Under the pieces are notes generated by a model. It was given only the letters and a program-made list of their open reading frames with translations, did no database searches and was not told the origin of the DNA. This document shows, in pieces, positions 10,289-21,900 of a stretch of 64,000 nucleotides of DNA (position 1 is the stretch's first letter; every line of letters starts with the position of its first letter). A program made the translations under genes and the position numbers. Origin of the DNA: Angiostrongylus vasorum (lineage: Eukaryota; Nematoda; Chromadorea; Rhabditida; Metastrongylidae); the NCBI GenBank assembly GCA_018806985.1, contig JADANN010000026.1:124001-188000 (forward strand), in the 5' to 3' direction.

Positions 10289-10357
10289 TCAGCACTTTCA
10301 ATATTCAATAGAGTATTGAAAGCAATATTCAATAGAGTAGTGAAAGTAATGAGTGTT
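10289..10357. repeat. Spacer of the inverted duplication with two 24-bp direct repeats
   Basis: The centre of the inverted repeat holds two tandem 24-bp units, each CAATATTCAATAGAGTA then (T/G)TGAAAG. The first unit is itself bounded by the short inverted repeat CTTTCAATA...TATTGAAAG. Because both arms read outward from here, this 69-bp spacer would be the shared 5' region if either arm is transcribed. Confidence 0.6.
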
Positions 10358-10971
10358 GCCACATGTCGAGTTCAAGGATCTACGTACAACGCGCCCCATG
10401 AGAGAATCTGCAATGAGAGATCCCAACCCCATAAATCCGTTGATGAGGCCATCCATGAGGCGGAACCAGTTCACCAAGGTCCTCGCTAGCAATGCGATGA
10501 CCAGATTGGCCAAAGTGGGCACAACCCATCAAACAGAGTGGTTTGATATCAACTCTGCCAGACTAAGAGGCCCACATCGACACTTTCTCGATACGATGGA
10601 CCCACAGGTCCTTGTACTGTCTGCCTTCAAAGAAAATGAACCTCTACCAAATAGGGAATACCGATTTTTCTGAATTTATTAAAGTCCAGCCCTCAGGTAT
10701 CAAGTGGACTGAAGCCGGCGCCACCACGAGCGGAGCACAAGTAGACGACAATCTGGTGGTCAAGTACAACATGACTACCGGGGCCCATCCCCACTGGTGT
10801 TCATGGGCCGAGAGGCTGGCTTTTGGAAGAACTTCTCTATGGAAAAGCGTCGCTGAGTCTAGAAGTGAGCTGATTGGAGTCCGATACGATGATATCGAAC
10901 AGCATGTGAGAGAAATTATACCAAAACTGTATGCTGAAAATCAGGTAGTGACCGATTTACAAATTGCTTAA
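10353..10971 (+). pseudogene. Unrecognised ORF, right arm of the inverted duplication (one frameshift)
   Basis: Two overlapping frames, 10353-10673 and 10612-10971, together match the left arm over its whole length. They join at about 10655-10665, where this arm lacks about 5 bp relative to the left (PNREYRFF here against PNREIGADLSEF there). After the break it continues through SEFIKVQPSGIKW, DDNLVVKYNMTTGAHPHWC, RLAFGRTSLWKSV and YDDIEQHVREIIPKLYAENQ to a TAA ending at 10971. The left arm's internal stop is a serine codon here. Protein-level similarity between arms exceeds what unconstrained drift would leave, so the ancestor coded for a real protein. The family is unknown to me; a protein carried by a mobile element is possible but unproven. 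Confidence 0.6.
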
Positions 10972-10975
10972 TTTT

Positions 10976-11354
10976 ATGCCATATTGGAACAATACCTCAA
11001 CTACAAAGCAACTTCTTTGTCGCACTTTCGAGGTGAACGTCATGGAACAACGCTTTTTGAGGGGCTTAACAAAAAGTGCACCACGTTTGAAAGAGTGGAA
11101 GAAATCAGATTAAAAATTCTCATATAGATGCTATTGCTTATTGCCTGCTCAGAGTGTCATAACGCTTATGAAAAGAAGCTTACATTTACACTAAATGGAT
11201 GATTCGAGATGTTTTCTATTCTCTTTCAAGCTGAATGAGTCACGAATGGTGCGCAATGATAACAAGAGCCCATAGTCAAGAAGAAGCCAGAAGCATTTCA
11301 ATACGACAAATCTACATTTTCAACGGCTCGATCGTATGCTTTAGTTGAGCTTCG
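10976..11354. other. Region between the inverted duplication and the transporter gene
   Basis: No repeat family is recognised. This should contain the 3' UTR, and perhaps a short last exon, of the minus-strand transporter gene. A confident terminal exon or poly(A) signal was not identified. Confidence 0.4.
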
Positions 11355-14300
11355 TCAATTCTGTGGCATGATTTGCATCCCTCTCGTGAGCTCTGCAATC
11401 AACACCGATTTCGTTTCACCAACGAAGAAGTGTATGTTTTGGATTGTAATGCTAATACAAAAACGATTTACCGCTTTTTCCTCTCGCATTCGTATTTTAC
11501 GCAGCGGCATGCACATCGCTCCACTAGTTGTCATTAGACAACCCATAATATAAAATGAGACGTCAAAATTCCCCGTTAAGTCCTTCACAAACGCTAAAAA
11601 CGAATCTAAGACTTTGACAAGTGAAAAAATACATTGACTACAAAAACCAAAAATATAAAGGTTTACACACCAGCCAAAGGAGATCCAACGATTGCACCAA
11701 ATCCCATGAAGGTCAAAAGTATTCCGAAAGCGTTTGATAGCTTGGCGAGACCGAACAGATCAACGCATATCACTGATCGTAAGGCAGCAAAACATGCTTT
11801 AAAATTCGACAAGAAGATTGCGAAAGAAAAAACAAAGAAAGCAGACTTTGTACAGCACAAGTGCAGTTTGAACTGAATTTACATAGGATGCTGATATATT
11901 AGCAAAACAGGGAACCTCAAGTGCGCTTCCTACATGCGACTGTGCTGCCCTCTACACCAGCCGAGGCCATTCCTTTGCCTTTCTGTCAGCCAGTTTCCTA
12001 CCCTAACCGAACTATCAGCAATCATGGGAATCACCTCGTCAATCGAAATGATCTGGAGAAGGTAAATCGGCATTGAACCTAGTTAAGCTGACACTGCCGT
12101 CGAAATCACAATGTCGTAACCTTCATTTGCTGCTTATTTTTTTATCTACTAGACAGAAAACGACTGAGAGAAAGGCAAAGCAAGGACATTGGTGCGATGG
12201 ATAACACTTGAACCCATTGGAAGGGTAATCGCAGCTTGGAAGCGCACCTGAGGTTCCGAGTTTTGCTTATATCTCAGCATCCTCCTTGTGGTTGTACTTC
12301 ACATAATACCGTACCACGAAAAAAGAATGTCACTAAATAAAGGTTAAAACATCGAATTCACATGTATGATTTTCCAATGAAGGAAACAGGTACTGCAGTG
12401 GTAGCAAAGCCGTCCAATACGAGCACGGTGCTCCTCAAAACCCACTCCGGACTTATGAAGCCTCTCATTCTTATGAATAGAGTCGGCAGCTTGGTGGAGG
12501 ACTTGTATGGCAATGGCTTACTCTCCGCAATCAAAACGTATACGCTCTAGCTCGGCTATCCATCCCATGACTCCAGGAAGTATCGGTTTGACCAGCATTC
12601 AATGACATTCGTAAAGAAGATGAAAATCTTCATGCAGCATCCAAACCCACACGCGGAGGTTCGAAGACCTTCGCGGATAGTGGATGTGGGGAAAGGAATC
12701 GAGTGCACGAACTGCTGGTGTCTACAAAGTAGACGTGATAGCAGTTCGTGTGGAAAAAGTTCGAAAATTTTCTAGTGAAGATAAAAGGACACATGAAACT
12801 ACCCACCAACACCTGTGGCGAAAGGGATGCAGAAAACAATGAAGTGCCAGAATTCGGTGAAGAAGGGAACCATACATGTGGCGATCCCCGCCATCATCAC
12901 GGCTACGTTTGATACCAGAAGAGCATCCACTTGCGGTCGATCAGCAATCCATCCGAAGAAATCATTATATTGATTCATCACATAAAATAGTTACTTAATT
13001 TAAATTTTCAGTAAGTTCTTCGCATATGCTGCTCTATCGTTAACTCGATTGGATTTCTGTTAGGTGAATAATGAAGATTTTGACGAAACTTGATATAAAA
13101 ACCTATAAGCAACTGAGTCGCGAAAGGTGTTGAATGGTGACAAAATCTTTGAATGATGTGTTCTGGGAGAGACTGGTTGGACAAGGTGCTATTTGTTCCT
13201 TGAGCCCGAGGAGGGTTGTTAATAATTGAATAAATAATAATTAATTTTTAATAATTTTAATTTTTCTAACCATTATTTCAGAGCCATCAAGAGAAGCTTA
13301 GTTTTGAATCATCTGCGATTGCCGATGACAATAGGTAAAAATAACAGAATTAAGAAAGTCATATTCAAGTTAAAATAGCGTGATTTTCGAGACTCTTTTA
13401 CTGACTGATTTTAACGTATTTGGTAAAGGTACCTTTCACTGTGGTTCTAAATTAACACTATGCGTACATTGTGGTTTCAATTAATTTTTCTTAACGAGTT
13501 TTACAACAAAAAGAATTTCAACATCAGAAATTAAAGAAACGTACCCACAAACAATCCTGGCAGCAATGTTTATTATACCAAGAAGAGAAATAGGCAACGA
13601 CTTCTGCGCTTGAGTGAGATTTCTAATCTTGCTGAGGTGTTGTCCAAGGTAATTGTAAGGAACATAGAAACACGAAAGTGTTAAAAAACCAGAAACAGCA
13701 AGAATGATGAATGACGGTGAAGACAGCAATGAAGTATCCAATAATGTGTTGAGCGTCTGAAAACCGTTCATGTTTTTCCAGAAGTCTTTGCATCTGCTGC
13801 GTATTTTATCATTTTCTTAAGCTCTTCATTCCTCAGCTCAACATTGTGAGAAGATAGGTATCATGCTTACCAGTTTCAGGTTGCGTCTCCAATCCACTGA
13901 CTCGCTCTCATATTCTCCGGTTCCATGAAGTCCGATTGTACTGAGGTAAATGGTTGATTCAATTGTAGAGCGGTGACCACCATCCCGCTCCGTATCTTCG
14001 GCTGTTTTTCTCACTGTGAATAACAAACTTTTACTATTTGAGAATCACATGGAATTGTGTAAAAAGATAGAGAAATGTTGGTGCTTTCCAACACATGCTT
14101 TCATCTTCCTTAATTAAAGCGGCAGAAAATGGAGATGCCCAATGCTTCATTCTATTCTGTTAAACCAAATGGACACATCAAGTTGACAGTGTAGTTTGAT
14201 GAAATAGAACCCCCTTTCACTATAACATACAATGATTTGTGCCCTTTATGACTTGAGGACACCACACACTTTTAACACAACTCATTTGCAGCTTTCAATT

Positions 14301-17300
14301 TAATTTGATTCGTAAATAAAGAAATCGTCGATCTTACATTCTGCGCCATTTCCCTTGCCCATTTATGGTATTTTCAAAACTCGGAATTCCTTACTAGACC
14401 GTTTTATAAGGTTTAGTAGTACATTGCACGGAAAACTCACTTTGAAATAACGAACGCTATTGGTTTATCTAGAAAAGAAGTAGTACTGCGTACCACTAAC
14501 AACGATGCTGGGGCTACTCCTCTTACGCAAATTTGTAGTTGATCCAGAGTAAAAAACATCCATTCGTGAGAGAGGTCGGTTGAGATCTCGTACAGATTCG
14601 CGAGCAACTGCTTGTACTATATTGTGGTGAGACCAAACGCCACTCTTAACAGCAATTATTAGTGCGTAATCACGAGAATTAAGGATAAGAAGAACTTCTT
14701 GCAATTAATGCCTATCAGAAAGTGACAAATCTCTTGGGAAGTCTAACGAATGTACATGGTAATAACCTGAGACCGGTGTTGCAATGCTATTGTAAAACTC
14801 CAGAAAAAAAAGATATAACAGTCCGCAAATTATCAATTAAATTTCGATCATATTGGAGTTCGCGAAGACGAGCAACCAGAAGTATTTGAGTATTCAAGTA
14901 AGACAGACCACCATAGAAGCCAAGTGATTTGTTAGAACATATTAAAGCCTACCTTGTTTTTTACTAGCATTGAGTTCAATAGTAGATAAGAATGGCCGAT
15001 CCGGATTAAAGCGAGGTTTCTGCCTTGCCAAACGTTCAATGGCTACACCTTTAGCCACATGCTCAGAGTTGGAAAGTTCAATCTGGAAAAGTAAACACAT
15101 AATATACGACTCAGTGAAGCAACTCAATGAACACGTAATTAGAGCAAAGAACAATGGTCCCTATACTACGATCGCAAAGAGCAACCACATAACTCCATAC
15201 TATCGTGTCGGAAAAAAGATCTCCAAAACAGGCCATATTGCTATTATATTCTCTACTTACTTAACACAGTACTGCGTTCATTGTTGGACTTTATTGTCCT
15301 CGGTATCTTCGTGACTTCATATAAAACTTGAACAAAGATTAAGAATATAACCAACGAGGTTCGATAGTTCAGGCAAAAAATGAACCTTGCAAAAAGTAGC
15401 CCACAGTAATAGTTTGAAAAGCTTGATTTCAATTAACCTCAGCAAACGTGAATGCGTTGGTTTGTTTGTGCGAACAATCCATGGTGAGATGACACACGAT
15501 CATCACCACGAATCTCTTGTTTCTATGGGTAACGTTTCGGCGACATCACCTTCCTCAGTGCGTTACCTAGTATTCTAGAGCTTTTTTCTATGATTCTTCA
15601 ACAGTCCTAATGAATGAAGGCTGGTGCGATTCCACGTTGATGTATCAGATCCAGTGCTCCTAGAGACCGATCTCTCCTTGTGGCTTTCGAACTCGCGGCT
15701 TTCACAGCAAGAACTAAGAAGAACATGGTCTTGTGACATCATAATGACAGAGTCGACAGCGTTCTTCAACAGATTTTCGACGACGACTAATTTTGTGCGA
15801 TTGACGCATGAGACGATATTTAACTGTTGGCCCCCACGGTCATGTTCATCTTCACAAAATAGGCGGTAATTACTTAATAATGAGGTGAGTTGAAAGGTTG
15901 AGGATATGTACACTATTATTAAATTAAGTATAAAAGCGACATTGCTCTAATGATATTGGGTTATGTATATGTACACTACTATTTGCTTTTGGTTACTATG
16001 ACTCCTAATAGAACGTTTTTCGTTCCACAATCCCCGTCCCAGAGCCCAAAATCCTCGCTGTAAAAAACCAACTGAAATTCTTTCCTATGAGTCTTGAACT
16101 GCGATAAAAAGAGTGAAAAATCACACCTTCAAGATCCGATAATATCACCACCCAATTCTTTGGAGTTGGAGGTTACAGTTACATGTACTTTTCCCAACCA
16201 CGTGACATCTTACCTCAATAAAGAAAAAATCTCGCACCAGTGAAGAACCTCGCGCTTAATCATCCTTTCCAAGAAAAAAAAAGGAATCTTTGTAACCACC
16301 ATGGAACATTCCTATTGAGTGCACTCTTCAAGTTGTTCACGAAGATTATCCTCTTGCGCATTAAGACCCACTTGATCAATCAGACCTCCAACAAAGGTTT
16401 TGTACTAGGTCGATTGTATCCATGCCGAGTCACGGATCATAGAATCTTTTCAGGAGTACCATCTGTTTTTTTACCCTAACCTTTCCCAACTACAAAAAAG
16501 CATTTGACAGTGCAGAAACGAACGCAATCCTATCAGATCTCGTCCACCAAAGAGTGGACCCGTGCTGCATACTAACAGTTAAAGACTGCTGTCGAAACTG
16601 CAGCACAACTGTGCAATTTTTCCGTCGACTCCACAACATATTCATGAGATAAGGGGATTCAACAGAGCGACACGAAATCTCCAATTCTATTTACTGCCGC
16701 ACTGCAGTGGATAGTGAAATCACTAGAATGGTATGAGAAAGGCACAGTTGCTAATGCAAAGTTCCTATCAAATCTGTGTTTCAACGATAACATTGTCACC
16801 TTCGCAGGAAATACCAACGAAGCAGAGAAGATGATCAACGAGCTCGACGAAAAGTGAAGAAAGATCGAACTACACATAAATGGGAAGAAGACCCAGTTCA
16901 CAAAAGCCGAGAGTGAGTGGGCGAACAGATCAATGTGGATGGTTCTCTGACTACAGAGGTCACCTCGTTTGTCGGCGAACAACATGAACGAGTAAATAAA
17001 CTGAAGAAGGAGAGCAGAAGCCAAGACCTACTCAAGGGGTTCGCAAATCTGCGCTCACCCTTTCGATTCAACAGTCTTGACAGCGCTGTTATACAGCAAT
17101 GAGCTGATACTTCAACCACGTCAGTAATACTGCGTACTACTCGCAGAGGGCTTAAACGATGTCTTCTGAAATTTAACCTCCACCTACAATGTCTAGCCGG
17201 AGTACGCAGCTCAGATCTTGGAAGCCTATCCCATCTTTGAGAACCAGGACAACAGACATCGATGGTGAAACATTGATTGGCCTGTCATACAACGAGAAGA

Positions 17301-18895
17301 GCAGACATATGGATGAAAAGAACCATACAGAGAAGCTAACGAGGGTGTAGCCGGGAGTCAACCTCAAGGTTGAGTGAAGTTAATCGTAACTAAAGTCGAT
17401 CAGCTGTACTTGCAAGTGCAGTTGTTTGACAGATCATGATATGAGACCCGCTCTCTGAAACCATGCTCGAGTTAAACCACCACCACGAGCGACGATAGCG
17501 AGGCAAAGAAACGAATGGAAAGTGGGCTGGGGGTGGACATAATTCGTAAAACGGGCTGTCCAAATATCAAAGTAGTTAATTGCTATTGGTTACTACGATT
17601 ATAATAGAAACACGTTGGTGTAATTTGAAGGGTTTTGTTGTTTATACTGAGTCAGTTTCTATAATTTTTTAAATCCATCCGTTCTACACGACAACTACGA
17701 TTTATTATAGTGGTTGAAAATAAAGCAGTGATCAATTTTTCGGCATATGAACTTGTTCAGAGAAAGCTTTTTGTATATTTCTGAAAGCATGACGGGGCTT
17801 TTTCCCAGCAACACCCGTTAAAACAACTGTGTTGTTTAGGCGGTTGATTACAAGACTTTTAGGAGAGAATTCTGAGAAGTAAATGACAACATCAAAAGAT
17901 AGAGAATATTCTCTAAGAGGTAGAGAATAGCCTTTCTAAGACAGTTGTATCCCCTACCTCGAACCTTAATAGTGGTGATTGTAAAATTGCGAGTTACCAT
18001 GAATGGTTTTTGTGGATGTGGTAAACTTATACTGCCGTTCACCCTTTTCCCTGTGTTGATGCAAACTTACCTTACTGACACTACCCGCCACCTAGGTACG
18101 TGCCAAGTAGTCTAGCAAGCAATAGGATGAGGATCCTTCAAAAAGGACAGTCCGTGGTTGAAAGATCTGACGTAGAAGAGCAGGTGGCTCAGTGGCACTG
18201 TTCCTGTTTATTACGGTCGAACTTAATACGGCGTTGGCTCGACACTGCACAGGGGTCAAGAGCCACAGAACTTTCCACTGATACAGAATGAGGAGATTGG
18301 TGTCAGTCTTGTCTGGGACGATCTCACTCTCTACAAGCTACGCGGAAAATCCTTAGCACAGCTATTTCAAGATTACCAGAGGAAAAGACTCTGCCAGCAT
18401 TTAACGACATTTGTCACGAAGATTAAAAAAATCCGCCAACAGTAGTCCAAAGAGTTTGAAGGAGTTCGTGGCTTGTGAATACGAGGAAATTAATCGGATG
18501 CAAGAAGTGCTGGGATCCACACAGGGTCAAACGTGTAATATAAAGTCCTAAAAATAGAAATCAACAAAAAATCACCTTTTGGACAAAAAGTAGAGAGAAA
18601 CGAAAAATGGACTTTCACAGGCTCTTAAAACTAGTGTAATAGTATCTTGACTTTTATTTACTTCCTCTACATTTTTCATGACTAGACATGAAGTGAACTA
18701 AACCACAACCACTTCGATACTGAGTTATCAGCAAATTTTGGTATATATACATATAACCACAATAATGCTGAGATATTTGCTGTACTCCAGACTGCAGGTA
18801 TGTGCGGCGGGGGTTGAACCTACCTATTACCTTTTTCGGAGGCTAACGTGTTCAACACCACATCATGCGCATCCTTCACTTCGCCTTTCTCTCAG

Positions 18896-18932
<37 letters not shown>

Positions 18933-21900
18933 GTGCATATGGTATACATATACTGTAAATGATATATATGCTCATTTCCGCTGATGGGTGATTGATGATA
19001 GCGCGGAGAGTGTAAAAACATGGCTGAGAAAAGGGCAAAGCAGGGCCTAGGTTAATGTGATGGATAACATGTGATCGTCGAAAAAGGGTAATCGCAGGTT
19101 GGAATGCCACCGATGCTTCCGAGTTTACCTTATGTCTCAGTATCCATATGGTGTAATAGGTTTTACCTCAAACTCACATTAGTTGTGTGCCGAATAATGT
19201 CTATTTTCTTCAAATTTAATTCTATCATTCGATATGCCTTTACACTTTGGAAAACCCGAATTCCTCGTATTGTGCAGATCCTAGCGCTTTCTCAATTTTG
19301 TTCATTATCTCGCAACGTCAAGTGGCGCAGTGATTGGAGGCGCCACTGTGACACACACGTAGAATGGGTCTCGGCGCCCCCATGGGCCACCAAGCCTTCC
19401 ATCCTTCCCGGGTCGGCAAATTGGTACCAAACTTGTCTAGGAAGATAGCAACACTGGCTCAACACATCGGTAGGCCACCGCGAGTCATTGTAAAGGCCAG
19501 GTATGCATTCAATCACCTCCAATGATACTTAATGAAATCGAATGCATGGCACATCGCTCAGGGATTGATCAACGCCAAGAGCTTTATCCTTTATTTATCC
19601 TTTTATTCCACAACGTCATCAGCGAAGGACTTCGGTTCGGTTCATCTACCAATGAAACAATCTGTCCTATTAATGAATGTCGAATACTTGTCGAGTAGAT
19701 GTTCTTTAGGATTTTGGGGTGGCTCTACAAAAGTGTTGGTAGGTGTCCACTACAGAAGTAGTCGAGGCAGTTGCGGATCGGAGGTAAGCTTTTCCAAACA
19801 AATGTGGTAACAATTAATCGACCCAAAAGGAGTGGCGTGCTTAGCCAGGAGCGGAAGTCGGAGTAGCGATCATGTGTCCATTTCACAGCATCTCTCTCCA
19901 TTGCACTTCCTTTCCTGCTATTAAATGATATGGTTGGATACATTGATCATCGATTTTTGTGTGCTTTCCTGTTTACTGACTTATTCAAGGCTTGACTAAC
20001 GTTGTAATTCTAGAATGTTTGCCAATGAATAATTGTTAGTGAGACTGCTATGAATATCGGAATCATCGTCACGAACAACATCATTGTCTCTACACTGTTT
20101 AAATAACAAGGGTATGAGAAAAGAAGGTACCAGAGATCACCTCGTGATGTTGTTCAAAATCTTCGGCGATCCTGGCTACCTCTTCAATTTGTTCAGAACT
20201 TGGTTCCATAGGCACATAGATAATCGCACTAAGAATACAGATGAGCGAACATCCAGCAAGGTAAATAAGAAATAGTCGCCAATTTTCGCCGACAACATCC
20301 ATAACAAGGGGATTGATCTGAATGTCAAAAAATCACACTAGAATAGAAACTATTGATTGAAAATGTTCAAACAACGCCGTCCATGAAGCTGTGGGTGTGT
20401 TTAAATGTTAATACTACATAAGGTTGCTCGGAAATTAATGTCAGACCTGCAATTTCATTTTTTCTTGTATATGTGTTAGCGGCAGTTCTTTATCCACTAT
20501 CGTATTATTATGCTTAATTACAAGGCCCACTTTGTGCTTTCGCTCTGCGTAATAAAATTATAATTTAAACTGCGTTATCGTCAACTCTTATAGGTTATAA
20601 TGTCAGACGTCCAAACGGCAATTTCGACAACTTCTACTTCCATGTATTCAAAACCAAGCACAGGCTTCACACACGGTTCGAGATATTAGTGAGATAGGGG
20701 GCCAAAGATGTGGGTAAAGAATGCATAGCACAACGGTGTTAAAAATTTCGCCGCGGTGGGTTCGACATTGAAGATGAGGTAGGCTGCGACCGAGAACGTA
20801 AACTGCATATAAACAAAACTGGAAAGTTGAAGAAGTTCGACAAATGAATGCTGCACACATTGAATGAAAGTCGAAGAAATCGCCGTTTTGATATATCAAC
20901 GGCGCGTCTGCCCAATCAATTCAGTGCTTGGATGGCGGCTAAGCTTCGCAACACTCCATCCGAAATTGACCAAAGTAGGATCAGGCTGACCGATTGGTGG
21001 TATACATTTGTCGTAATTATTCACGACTTCCTGAATCCGAGAAGAAACAGAGAACTACCCTAGCAGGTTAACGAAATAGGCCAGAAACTTTAACGGACGC
21101 GCTCGGCATTGGTTAATTGAAAGGCATCAATCCTTCTCCACGATAAGGCAAGGAGGAAAGTCACACTACTGACAAAAGCAGAACGATCCGGTTTACGAAA
21201 CTCTGCTTCGTCTGCAATAACCACCAGACCTCTCGCCTAACGGTGAATACTCCACGCATTTCGATAATTTCCTATGCGAGAAATGCTTCGGAAAACAATC
21301 TGAGGTTGCAACTATCTTCGACGACTTTATCGCTCACAAAACTCCAGAATTTTACCTAATTGGAATGGACGAAATCATTTCATATTGGCAAAAACGTACA
21401 GATTCTAACGATTTTTATCTCAACTAATAAAGTTTATTCTGAGGTGAGATACACAAATTCGAAAATGCAGGTGGAAATCGGACATTAATTTCCACTAGAA
21501 TAGTAAGAAAAACACGCCTTACTGTGGAAAATAATGTTGTACCAATACCCGATCCGCATACAGCTAAACCCGTAGCCAATGAACGATTCTCGGCGAAATA
21601 CTGAGCGATGACAACAATTGCAGGCAAATAGATAAGGCCAAATCCGACTCCTAAATGCATTATGTCAATAGTACTTCAATGATGCTGAGGTATTTGCAAA
21701 ACTCCGAACCGCAGGGTGTCTGCGGTGGGGAACGAACGCGCTATTGTCCTTTCCGAGGAGTAAGGCGTTCACCACCACACCATCCGGGTCCTTCGTTTCG
21801 CCTGTCTCTCAGCTAGTTCTATCGATCTCTGCCATCAACAATCACCCGTCAACGGGATTGATCTTTTCTCTATGAACTCCCGGAAAGGACAATAGCGCGT

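Noticed and set aside
10124..10489. 121-codon plus frame crossing the centre of the inverted repeat
   Set aside because: It runs antisense through the left arm and into the right arm in another frame; the conserved frames are those listed for each arm.
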